Assembly (NCBI GenBank): GCA_030068075.1
Contig: CM057843.1
Span: 14,216,001-14,280,000, forward strand
Length of the DNA stretch: 64,000 nucleotides
Direction of reading: 5' to 3'
Source of the DNA: Paguma larvata
Lineage: Eukaryota; Chordata; Mammalia; Carnivora; Viverridae
Shown here: in pieces, positions 25,297 through 38,800 of the stretch
Position numbering within the stretch: the first letter of the stretch is position 1
Layout of the letters: every line of letters begins with the position of its first letter
The notes under the pieces: generated by a model
What the model was told of the DNA's origin: nothing
What the model saw: the letters and a program-made list of their open reading frames with translations, nothing else
Databases searched by the model: none
Position numbers and translations under genes: made by a program

Positions 25297-26825
25297 GGAG
25301 CGTGTGTGAGTTGGGGAGGGGCACAGAGAGAGGGGGAGAGAGAGCATCTCAAGCAGGCTCTGCACCGTCAGCCCAGAACCCAAATGCAGGGCCCGAACCC
25401 ACGAACCATGAGATCATGGTCTGAGCTGAAGTCAGATGTTTAACTGACTGAGCCACCCAGGCGCCCCAGGTAGTCACCATTTTAAATAAAAAAGTGACAA
25501 ATATTTTTTCACACAGATGTGCTTTCTGGAAAGGTAAAGCAAGTTCAATACCTCTCATTCAGAGAGAATGTACAGAGATGTGATTACACAAAGCTCTTGT
25601 ACTCAGCTGTGACTATAAACACAAGGTGAGAGATAAGGCAATTATTTCATAAAATAAACTGTTTAAATCTTAAATGATCCTTCACTTACAGTCACTGACT
25701 AATGTGAGCAAAGCTTAACAGGGAATAGAAAAACACCACAAACCTTTTGATTTCTTCACATCAGGTTCAGGCTCAGATTCGCGGATGAACTGCCCCAAGT
25801 CACTTACTCTTCCAAATGTCATCTTCCTAAGTGAGCACGAAAAGAAGAATACGATTTCTAGCAACCAATATTAAATTAAGGAGAGTAAAATTCCACTCTT
25901 AAGCATCTCATCTAAATCTGGAGACCGAGAAATATTGTGTCATGTCATTCAAAGCAAGGCTTTTAAATAGAACTGTCCCCTAAAGAAAGCACAATAATCT
26001 TTAATACAATGCAATTCCATTCGAAATCCCGGAAAGGTTTGGGAGGCAAAAAGAATATGAAAACAGGGAGGGGGACAAAACATCAGAGACTCTTAAGCAT
26101 GGAGAACAAACGGACGGTTGCTGGAGCGGTTGTGGGGGGGGGGGATGGGCTAAACAGGTAAGGGACATTAAGGAATCTACTCCTGAAATCATTGTTGCAC
26201 TATATGTTAACTAACTTCGATGTAAATTAAAAATACATTATTAGATGTTATAAAAAATCTCAGGTTTATGAAACATGATGGGTTACTAGGTAGCTCACAA
26301 TTCTGAAATTTATACAGAAGACAAACGGCATAAGAATAGCCAAGATAATTTTGTAAAAGAGATAAAAAGGTAGGAACCTGTCCTAGATCAAAATGTGTAT
26401 TATACAGCTAGAGTTATTATATATTACATATAATCATTATATATGCTATAAGGCTACAATAATATAAAGCAAAGTTAAAAGGCAAAGAACACAGTGAGAG
26501 ACCTTATTTAACAGATATTACTAATCAATAATGAATATTTAAAAAAGTAAAGAATTCCAACAAGTCACTAAGAATGACAGAAAAATGTAAAAAGGAGATG
26601 AATAGTCACTTCACAGAATAAAAACCTGAACAACCAACAAAATGCCAAAAGCACTTAACCTCAGAAACAATAAACCGGACTGGTAAAAAAAAAAAAATCA
26701 AACATCTGATGTTATTTAGTGTCTATTAATAAGATGTGGGGAAAATGAGTATCTTCTTTAACATGGGGTAACAATGCAAAATATATAGCTACTTTTATTT
26801 ATTTATTTTAATGTTTGTTTATTTT

Positions 26826-26872
<47 letters not shown>

Positions 26873-29800
26873 GCGTGAGGAGGGGAGGGGCACAGAGAAG
26901 GGAGACACAGAATCTGAAGCAGGGTCCAGGCTCCGAGCTGTCAGCACAGAGCCCAATGCAGGGCTCGAACTCACAGACTGCGAGATGACGACCTGAGCCG
27001 AAGTCAGCTGCTTAACCAACTGAGCCACCCAGACGCCCCTACGGCTACTTTAAAAGTAAACTAGTTAACAGATGCCTGGGTGGCTCACTCGTTAAGCATC
27101 TGACTTTGGGTCAGATCTGACTCAGGTCATGATCTCAGCGTTTGTGAACTTGAGCCCCATTTTGGGTGAGCACTGCTTCTCTGTCTGTCTCCTCCCTGCT
27201 GTGGGATTCTCTCTCTCTCTCTCTCTCTCTCTGTGCCCCTTGCTCATTTGTGCCCGCTCTCTCTCTCAAAAAAATAAAAAAGAAAATAAAGGTAAACTGG
27301 TTAAGATCTATTAAAATTTAAAATCTGCCTCTTGGTACAATGAAGTATATAAAATATGCAAACAACCCGAGTATCAATATGCAAAGGGCCAAACAGTGGC
27401 CACAGTTATGAGTTATAATTAATATTTTATATAGAACACTACGACATAGTTAAAAAGAGGTAAATCTGTATAGACTAATATAGAAAAGTCTTCAAAACTG
27501 ATTGCAAATGAAAGCACAAGATACCAAATACAGTGTAATATCAATTACGTAAAAATACGCAAGCAAAAATACATACTATAACGTCACGGTGATTACCCTG
27601 AGTAGGGAGGGAGAGAAAAAGCACTGGTGTGTGATCACAGGGGACGTTAGCCTTATCTACAAATTTAATTCTTACAGGAGATTAATGTATTTGTAATTAA
27701 AAGTTAGTTAAAAGAAGAAAAAGAAACAGTGACGCCCATGTATTATTTCACTTGGGGCATGGTGGGTCTTATTTTAGGGTTATCCTTCCCAGTAAGTCGT
27801 CATTTCACACCTGCTTGCAATGCACCAACAGAGAGAAATATGTCTGCCTTGAGAAAAATTTCAGGAAGATGCTAAAACAATAAAACTAAAAACAAACACT
27901 GAAAACTATCTTTAAAGACGAATAAAAATCATTATTTTTCTATCTCTGACCAATTTTATACATTATCTGTTAAAATACATTTATTTTACACACACACAGA
28001 ACTCCAGAAGCCAACTGACAGACTGCAAGCCACTCCGGAGCGCTCACTCGTAACCCTGGCCTACCGCATACACTATGCAAGTAAGTGCTGGGTATAGAAT
28101 AGATGAGAAACAATTTTTAAATTTTAATTTTTTTAATGCTTATTTATTTTTGGGAGAAAGAGAGAGAGAACATGAGCAGGGGAGGGGCAGAGACAGAGGG
28201 AGACACGGAACCTGAAGCAGGCTCCAGGCTCTGAGCTGTCAGCACAGAGCCTGACCATGGGTTTGAACTTGTAACGGCGAGATCATGACCTGCTTAACCA
28301 ACTGAGCCACCCAGTCCCCCTCAAATTTTTAAATTCAAAAATAAAAGAAGGAAAATTCAATAGACTTATAAAAATCTTAAACACTAAGTTAAGCTTACCC
28401 TGCGTACGTGCGCTGATACAGAGACTCTGGATCCAAACTGGCAGCATCCACAATTATCGCTTCATCAAAATTTTTCAGAATTTTAACACTGGCTTTTTTC
28501 ATACTGGACTACAACAGAAATTGTAAAATTAGCAGTATATTATTTGGGAATCAAACAATCTTGGGTTTGGAATAGGACAGATTTGTACAAAATCTTCAGT
28601 ATTTGAAATACATGTAATTTTCACTCAACCCCATCATGACTGAGATGCTAAACAGTAATGATTCTGAAATGTGACCTCAAAATATAACTACAGGAGGGAA
28701 GCACGATATTAGAATGCCCAACACATGCATTTAATGCCAAAGCTGTTTGTTCTCTTAATGACCTAAGTTCTAACAAATGCGCTGTCTTCACAGGCATTAT
28801 GTTCCCAAAGGTGCAAGACGCCCGTCCATCCAGGCGTAAATAGCTTAGCTAACTTTAACAAAATCAACACGAATACTTCTGATTTTCAGTGAGGCCAAGA
28901 GAAGCTCCAGAAAACTTTCTAAAATGACCAGTTAGAAGAGCGTAAGAGTCCCCTCCGGCATGTTATCTCCCTCTCCTCATCCCACAAAGAGCAGTCAGGA
29001 TTATTATTTCTATGAAATACCAGAGACATGGGTTTTCTCAGCTATTCCACTTCTAAATATTCAATGACAGACAGACTCGGTTCCACAAAATGACTAATAA
29101 ACAAGATTATTTTTCACTGTAGCATTGTTTAAAATAACAAAAGATGGGAACATGTTTAATATCCATGACTAAGATAGAGGTTAATATCCATGGTTACGGT
29201 ATAGGAACAGATGCTTATAGAACACACTCCATAGTGTATGTGGGGTTCTCTTTATGTGCTAAGAAGGGTAAATAATTAAAAAGAAAGAGGCACTAGAATA
29301 AAGAAAACAGAATACTTCCTTGAGGCCACTGTTAACTCAGTTATCAAAACTGGACATCACAAGAAAACTACGATCAGTATCTCTTATAAGTACTGATGCA
29401 AAACCCTAACAAAATACTAGCAAACAAACCTAACAACCTATAAAAATAATTATATACCATGACCAACTGAGATTTATCCCAGGAATGCAAGGTTGGTTTA
29501 ACATCTGATAATCAATTAATGTAGTACATCCTATCAATAGAGTAAAAGCCAAAACCCACATGATCGCTTCCATCGACACAGAAAGAACATTCGACAAAAT
29601 CCAATACCCTTCATGATTAAAAAACACCCAAAAAAACAACAATTAGGAATACTGGGAAATTTCCTCAACTTAACAAATTGAAAGCTTTCCTCATGAGGTC
29701 AGAAATAAGACAAGGATGCCAACTTTCACCACTTCCGTCCAACAGAGTACTGGAAGTTTCAGCCAAGGCAATCAGGAAAGATGAGCAAATAAAAGGCATT

Positions 29801-32800
29801 CAAAGAGGATAGGAAGAGAGAAAACTATTTCTATTAGCAGATGACATGATCTTATATAAAGAAAATCCTAAAGAATCCACAAGAAAACTATCTGAGCTAA
29901 AAATTAATTTAGTGAAGTTCAGGTACAAGATCAACACACACAATAAAGTTTTATTTCTATGCATTACCAATGAAGAATAAGAAAATGAAATTAAGAAGAT
30001 AACTATTTATAAAGCATCATAAAGAATAAAATATTCAGGAATAAAATAACCCAAGGAGATATAAGACTTGTACACTGAAAATTATAAAACATCAATGAAA
30101 GAAATGAAAGACAGCTTAAATAAATGGACATCCACGTGCGTGGACTGGAAGACTTAAATGGCAATACACCCCAAAGGAATCTATGGATTCAATGTAAACC
30201 TGATCCTAAGATTCACATGGAATTGCAAGGGACCCAGAATAGCCAAAATAATCTAACGAACAGAAAAAACAAAGCTGGAGGACTCACAGTTTCTGATTTC
30301 AAAACTTATAAAGCTGTAGTGATCTAAACAATATTAGTATTGGCATAACTGAGAGTCCAGAAATAAACCTATGTATCTAAGGTCAAATGATTTAAAACAA
30401 TAAATAAAAAAATTTAAGTTTATTTATTTTGAGAGACAGAGAAAGAGAGTGTGAGTAGGGGAGTAGCAAAGAGACAGAGGGAGAGAGAGAAGCCCAAGCA
30501 GGCTCTGCACTGACAGCACGATGCTGGGCTCGAACCCATGAACTGTGAGATCATGACCTGAGCCAAAATCAAGAGTCAGACACTCAGCCAACTGAGCCAG
30601 CCACCCAGGCGCCCTTAAGGTCAAATGATTTTTGACAAAGATACCAAGATCACTCAATGGTAAAAGAATAGTTTTCTCAATAAATGGTTCTGGGACTAGA
30701 TATCCACATTAAAAAAACAAAGTTGGACCTTTCCTCACACAACATGCAAATCTAACTCGAAATGGATCAAAGGCCTAAACTCTTAGAAAAAAACAAGGTG
30801 GACACGGGAAGTGACAGCTTGATGTCCCATTTGTGAGGTTTCCATTTGGGGTGGTGAAAAGTCTGGGAGCAGACAGTAGTAATGGCTGTACGACACTGTG
30901 CACACACTAAATGCCACTGAATGACTGAATGTCACTCTAGGACAGTCACCTTTAAGTTAGGCGACTTTCTCCCCGATTTAAAAAATTGTACTTCTATACA
31001 CTTACAATGAAAATATGAACATAAGAAAAAAATTCCATTTATAAAAGTATCAAAAAGAATAAAATATGTAGAATAAACTCAAGAAATACCATATGGATAC
31101 TTGAAAACTACAAAATGTTATTGGGAGAAATTATAAAAGACCTGAATAAATGCAAGGCATCCTGTGTTCATGGATTACAATAGTAAATATTGCTACGATG
31201 GCCGTGTGTCCCAAATTGGTCTATGGAGTCAATACAGTCCCTATCGGAGTCCTGGTTGGCTTCTTCACAGAGGTTGACAAACTGATCCTTAAATGCATGT
31301 GAAAACTCAGGGACCCTGAAAAGTCAAAACAACCTTGAAAAAGAACTAAGTTGGAAGACTCTCAGTTCCTGATTCCAAAACTTATTACCCAAACGATGGT
31401 AATTAAGACAGTTACCTAGAGTGGTCATTTGATCTAACGATTCTACTTTCAGGCGTATACACCGGAGAAACGAAAACCTATATGCACACAAAAACTTGTA
31501 CAGCAGCATCACTCCCAAAAACCCAAAGAGAGAAACCACCCAAGTGTCCATCAACTGACGGATGCACAAAATGTGGTATGTGTGCACAATGGATGTTATT
31601 TGGTCACGAAAGAGGACTCATTCTGATACAAGCTAAACATGGACGAACCCAGAAAACATGCTAGGTGAAAGAAGCCCGCCACAAAAGACCACATATCATA
31701 CAGTTCCAATTACCAGAAGAGCAAACCTACAGAGACAAAAAGTAGACCAGTCATAGCCTACGGCTGGAGGAATGGAGGATTTGGAGGGTAGTAGTTAAAG
31801 GACACATGGCTTTTTTCTTAGGTGAAAAACTCCTTTAAATTGGCTGTGGTGACAGTTAAGCAACTCTATGAATATACTAAACACCACTGAATTATGTAAC
31901 ATAAATAAGTGAATTGTATGATATGTGAATTCTATTTCAATAAAGCTGTACAAAAGGAAATAAAGAAAGAATATATAAGGAATGATTTCAGTTATATAAC
32001 TGAAACAGGCCACACTAACCCACACCATCAAAATCAGGATAGCAGCTACCCTGGCAGGGAGGACAGTGACTAGAAGGGGGCACGAGAGAGTTATACATAC
32101 TGGTAATGTTATGTTTCCTGATCTGGATACTGGGATACGTGAGTTAGGTCTGTTATGAAAATTCTTTAAGCTATATATAGTTATAAGAGTTTTCTGTATA
32201 TATATTATACTTCAACCAGCAATGTAAAACTGTATTTTATGGTCAGCACCTAGACCTTCTAAGTACCTAAATAAAAACAAAACATTCTAGTCTATATCAA
32301 AAACAAAATGGCAACCACATTCAGCAGGTAACCTAAACAGGAGGAAAAGGTACTGGGGACAGCCTTGTTAATGGTAAGGAATAATACTGTCTTATAAATT
32401 AAGAAAATTATCCGAGGCCCTGTGTCAAAAAATCTGAAGTGTTATTTATTTACGTGTCAACAGTGTGACGAGAAAACAATGATGCTACATTATGGCGAAG
32501 AACACTAGACAGGGAGTATGTTCTGGCTCTACGCTTAGTGTGACTTGAAAAAAATTAGTTAACTTTTTAACACCTCCCTAGATTTCTTCTCTTGGGAACA
32601 ACCAATTTCATGTGATTTTGGAGAGAATCAGTTAAGTCTGATACACGAAAGCACTCCAAAAAACCAAAAAGGGTTGAGGAAATGTACAATGGCACTAGAG
32701 TTGAAAATAAAATCAAAAGCTCTTCAGGATTAAGAAATCTAGGCGTTTACTCAATTATTCTATAAAAAAGCATCCCAAATGCAGTTACTAAAATTTCCCA

Positions 32801-35800
32801 AGTAATTACACTAAATAGCGCTTCAAAGGCTATAAATGCACATTATTTGATTACTGACAGCAACAGCTGGAGTGTCAAGCAGAAGAATGGCCTGAATGAA
32901 ACAGGACAACACCTTACAATATACTGTTAATCACCACAGATCCTCTGATTAGAACAACAGTAAGCAGGCTAATTTTATTTTTTCCTTCGTTTCTTCTGCA
33001 ACTGACACGAACAGAATGTTACTGGTACCTGAAGGAAAAGGATTTGTGCGCTTTCTTCCTAATGGCAGAGGCAAACTGGTCAATACCTGAGAAGCTGAGC
33101 CGTCGGAACCACCTGGGTGAGAGTCGTCAGGAGGGCCAACAGAGCCATGAGCAGTCAGGGAAACATTCCCTCCCAGAAACTCATCTCCTCGAACCGAATG
33201 GATGAGATCATTCAAATATTTATAATACAGATTGCTGGATAAAAAGCCAGGCAAAAAGACCTGAAAAAGAGGACAAGCATTATTTTAAAGCTGAAATCAA
33301 ATACAGCTCAAATTTTACTTGCAAACAAATTTTGCCCATAGTTCTACCAGGTGGCACGAACGATTTTACTTCTCGTCGCTCTCCCAAGTATTACCGCTTT
33401 GTACACGGTTTACATTGTGACTATGATTATAAGAACATTTATAGGTTTTTTCCCCAAAAAACACTTGCCATAAAACTAGTACATAGACGTGATACTTAGA
33501 CTTCTTAGTGACCAGAAAACAAGCAGGGAGTGAATATAATCTGAAATTACATTTTTCTGGTTTGCCATGAATATTAAAGTCTTTGTGCATGTATTGACGG
33601 TTTACTTTTGAACTGATTTCCTTAAGATAAATTACCAGGTGTGTGATCACTGAGTTAAACAGCATGGACGTCCTATTCTCGCTTTGATATATATGGCCAA
33701 TTTACTCTTCAGAAGGATGTTGTTAATTTGTATCACGGGCAACATGTCAAGGTGTCTGGGTGTTTTTTTAATTAATAATTTATTTTTTAATTTACATCCA
33801 AGTTAGTTAGCGTATGGTGCAACAATGATTTCAGGAGTAGATTCCTTAATGCCCCTTCCCCATTTAGCCCGTCCCCCTCCCACCACCCCTCCAGCAACCC
33901 TCTGCTTGTTCTCTGTATTTAAGTCTCTTATGTTTTGCCCCCCTCCCTGTTTTTATAGTGTTTTTGCTTCCCTTCCCTTCCGTTCATCTGTTTTGTATCT
34001 TAAAGTCCTCATGTGAGTGAAGTCATATGATATCTGTCTTTCTCCAACTAATTTCTCTTGGCATAATAGCCTCTAGTTCCATCCACGTAGTTGCAAATGG
34101 TCCAGGTTTGGCCAGGAAGCTGTTTTGACACAGGCTTTCCAACACTGGATGTGTTTTTCCAAATCATCGTTAAGTAGGTGCCTAATGATGGATGATGGAT
34201 GTTTTTATTTGCATTTAAAAATTATAACGGCGCTGAATAAGTTCCCATGTTAATTACTGGCATTCCCTATCACCAACTTTTCCTTCACAGCACGTAGCAC
34301 ATGGCTGTGTGCTTAACATGTTTTTAACCTGTGCCTGTGTTTAATATGTGCCTTCTTTTTAGACAGAGCTCCAGGAGGGCAGAAACCACGTTTTCTCACT
34401 GACTCCTGAAACGCCAATACCCAGCACGGAAATTCTCAGAGTACTGATGAACAAATCATCCGTGTCTTTTTCTCATTTATCTACTTGATGGTATTCTTAA
34501 AATTAGTGCAAGTTCTTTTACATATATACATTTTATAAGAAATATTTTTAGTTTCTGTTTTTCTGTGTGTTTTAATTTTCTGTCTTACTTACCCAGAAGC
34601 TTACATTCTTTACATGATACAGATTCGGAACTTTTCCTTTAAGATCACAAAGATTTTAGTTTTAATCTCATTTAATTTAATTTAAAAAATTACCCCTGGG
34701 CAATAGCTGATACTCTACTCAGTTTACCACGAGATTTTAATGATTTGATTTTTATACGGAACTCTTCCATGTTCCTGAAATTCAGTTTTTATGTGTAGTG
34801 TTATTTAGCAGTGCTCACCTACCCCTTTCCCACCTGGATACATACGCAGGACGGACATAAGCAACAGAGCCTCGTGGGCGTATCCTGGGCTCTGTGCAAT
34901 TCCCGGCAAAATCCGCTCTAGTTCATTAGGAGAAAAAATCATTCACAAATTCCAACACCTTATTATTAATAAGCTATCAGTGATCCCCCTAAGTTATGAT
35001 ACATGAAACTACGCTCTAGCCCCGTTGACGAGTATCGATGAAATATTTGGAACCACCCCTAAGCTGACTTCACCCAATACTGCTATCTAAATATTTTTCG
35101 AAACATGACAACAACAGTTATAATAGCCGTTAACATTTTTTAATGCTCGCTATGTGTCAGGCATAACGTTAATAGTAACTGCACACACCTTACTTCATTT
35201 TTATCCTTAAAATAACTCTGAGGTAAGTATCCACATTCTCTCCAGTTTACAGACGAGGAAAATGGCATTAAAGAATTTCAGTGCCTGCCTGAGGTCACTC
35301 GGCCTATAAGGTTAAGACGAATACACACCAAGTCAGAGTCAAAGCCTCTGCCCCTAACCTCTACACTCCACTGCTTCGATTCTCCACTGTTTTGTTACAT
35401 TCGGTTTTTGCCGTGTTAGGTTTTCTGGGTTTCGCCAGTAAAAACTTCTTGCAGTTTTAATATTTCTGAAGTACTTGGTTACCTTCTCCATGGTCGTCCA
35501 GGCCTGACGCAACGGAGTTGTGAAACAGTTAGGGAGTGGCCCACCTTCCCTGCAGATATTGGATTCGATTTCTAATCGCACGACATCGTCAAATCCAAGA
35601 GGATGTGTGGCTTGGAGGGAGAAGTACCTATGGTGCAAAGACGGCCAGAGTAAAACCAAATTCCACAGCCAGTATGAGCAACTTTGGTACCTACACTAGA
35701 GACTCTTCTATGAGGCTACCTGGTTCAGCCTGCAGACTACTGGGTGACAGCCGTGCTGCAACCTCTATTCCCACGGCCCTAAAGTCAACTTGCTACCTTT

Positions 35801-38800
35801 CTGTTATCTCCTTCCATTATCCTTAGTCTTAAGTTTTCTGAGGGTCAGGCTACAACTGAGACAAAGAAATCAATCAATCGCGCACACTGAATGGGTACCC
35901 AGTCTCCGTTCAGCACTCGGAAGAGAGAAATGGACTTAAAGGAGGGTAAGACACAGTATTTCCCCTGGAGAGGAGCAGAAAAGATCTCTGCATAGGACAC
36001 AATGAGAACATGCCATCATAACTAAGAGACACAAGTAATATACAAGTAGGAATTCAAAACAAAACAACTGTGAGGGTGAAGCGGGTGGATCTGATGTATC
36101 TGCATAGAGTAACAGGACTTGATGACTGGGTGCAGAAAGGAAATGATACCACGAAGATGTCTAACTTCTTAAGATATAATGCAAAACTAGTGTTTTGTGA
36201 AGCTGATTATAAAGTGGATACCAAAAAAAGGAGGATAAAAAGAAAAATAGCATTTTAGGGACTTGTAAATCCTGTCTGTGATACAAATACAGAAAGACCG
36301 ATTAGGTGGGCCTGTGACGTTACATACGTAATATACAGAAGACAAAAACAAACAAGGATTGGTAAAGTCGAATTTGGCCCAATGAACCTGACAGACGACA
36401 GTGCGATGCCACACAGTAATCTCCATTTACAAAAGGCTCCCGATGTGACGATGGCAGGCACAGGAAGACAGACTCTCCGCTCTGTGGGGCTACTGGCCTC
36501 CAGCCGGGGTCTTACTACTAGTGCCACGCTTCTGTTCCAGCATTAAAAATATACATATACTTTCTTGTTATCAGCCTTCTCTTAACAGAAAGTTAGTCCC
36601 CCACTTTGTAACGAGTAAGTTGGTAAATGCTCCTCCGTGACTTGAACTTTGGAGCACTCCAGACCAAATTTCTAAACGTAATAAACATCTGCTATTTCAA
36701 CGTCCACGTAACAGTGTTTCTTCTATAATATTTCCCACAAACGTATTACACTGAAATAAACACTGAGCGAACGTTAAGAATTGTACTCCAGCCTAAGTTC
36801 TGCCACTAACTCGCTGTGACCTTGAGAAAGTCACTACTCTCTGGACCTGCATTTTCTTATCTGCGAAATGGGAAATCGGGACTAGTCCCCTTGCTGGCTG
36901 TTCACCAGCACCTCCTGGGGAATCATCTAAAAATAAGGACTCCTGGGTCACACCTCAGATGTGCTGACGCAGGATCTCTCAGAGAGGAGGGCTGGAGGCC
37001 TATTTTTAGCCAGCTCCCAGGTGACTCTCACGCAGACAGCCCGGCAGGAACTTGCAGAGCCATGTTCGCGAACCAGCGACCCAGACGCGCTCAGCTCTCT
37101 CCCAGCCCTGACAGCTCGCGGGGTTCCTCTCCTGCCAAGTTATCCCCTCGGCAGTAGCTTGCGGGTACGAATAGCACGTTACTTTCCTTCACAGAATAAG
37201 GAAAATTGAATGCACGGAGCAGGGACGCCGGCCGTAGCCTTACCACTTAACCGACCAGATGTCCTCAGTTCTGTTCGCCGCGAGATTCTGCCATCCTCTC
37301 ATTTTCAGTGAAGAAAAGTGAAAAACTCTTATTCACTGAGTATGAACCTGGCTGAGCAGATCTGCACCACAACCTGTGATCCACCACGCAGAGTCAAGAC
37401 CCTTTTTAATATATTCCAATTAGTTTCATCTTCCTTTTCATTTCTTAGAGAGGGGGAGGGAGAGTGTGTGCATATATGCGCGTGCACGCGCATGGAAGGG
37501 GCAGAAGGAAGGGGAGAGGCGGACCCTCAGGCAGGCTCCACGCCTAGCGCAGAGCCTGATGCGGGGTCCATCATCTGACCGTGAGATCACGACCCGAGCC
37601 GACACCAAGAGTCGGACGCTTCACTGACTGAGCCACCCGGGTGCCCCATCTTCTGCTTATATTCCCTGCCCAAGTTTTACTTACGCAAACTCAAGTTTCC
37701 TGAAAGTGCCACGTTCCCCTAAGTTTCTCTCACTTGGCTTGTGCCAATCCCTCTGCCTAGAATGTTCTTTTCCGCCTTCTCTGGCTAGTAAATTTCAATT
37801 CATTCTTCGGGATCCAATACTAACTCCTATGAACCCTCCCTGAACTCGAGCACCATCACCCTTCTTGCCACACACAGACCTCCTGTTCCCCCAACAGAAA
37901 ACTTTAGTTCTAAGAATCCTAAAGCTTTACGCACCATGTGAAAAGTAGCTTTTATACTTCCTGTGAGCTCCTTGACAGCAGAGGCTGGATTCCCTCATCT
38001 TTTATTTCCCAAGTACCTATCAAATAGCAAATATTTGCCAAACGCCGAATACATCAATAAAACTCACTTGTCATATAAAATCATGGCATCGTTCTGTGCC
38101 TCCTGCCCATCATACTGGCCCTTCTTGGCAGCAAGCTGAGCCTGGAAGTTATCTGCCGCCAGCCAGAACTGTAAGATGTTCACTGCGTCCTCCTTCTCCA
38201 TGTACTAGGAAGGAAAATACAAGAGAAGAAAAAAAGACCATAAGCAGATTTCTCTCACCATCTCTCGTCTCTAAGTCCAACCATCAAAATACAGGACACA
38301 CACACACACAAAACAAAACCAAACAAAACCAAACCAAAAACAGATCCATTTGTTTGGTTAATGCCAGTCAGCACCTTACAGTTATTGGAGATTGAAAAGC
38401 TTAAAGCCATTCTTGTAGGGAAGAAACCCAAAAACTAACAAAAAAACAACCACACTGCTGGATACGCACTTAAGTGAACTGGAATAAAAATCACGGTGAA
38501 GAGGGTTCGTGGTCCCCCGCTGGCAAACATACAGAGTAAACTAACCAGACCACTTCTTTTATACCCGATCACTTCCATCACTCCACGCGGCCGGAGTAAC
38601 CGGAAAAAATGCTGGACTTAAGCTGACAGCAAATGAGGGAGTGAGAAAGCAGATCGACGGAACGGGTTCTGTTCTTGGAGAAGCAGAGTGCAAGTGTGTA
38701 TCTAAGTCACGCTTTGTGAGCCTGGCAATCCTCTTATCTCTACTTAATCGTCATTTGCTTTGCAACAAAGGCATTTCATTTGCTGAAGCCGAACAAATAC

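Larger units (their letters stand above)
26236..27720 (+). repeat. Old L1 fragments, interrupted by two SINEs
   Basis: 'gaatagccaagataattttgtaaaagag' and 'caaaagcacttaacctcag' are L1 ORF2-like. The stretch after 27300 ('gcaaatgaaagcacaagataccaaatacag', 'ggtgattaccctgagtagggaggga') looks like an L1 3' UTR. Confidence 0.5.
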
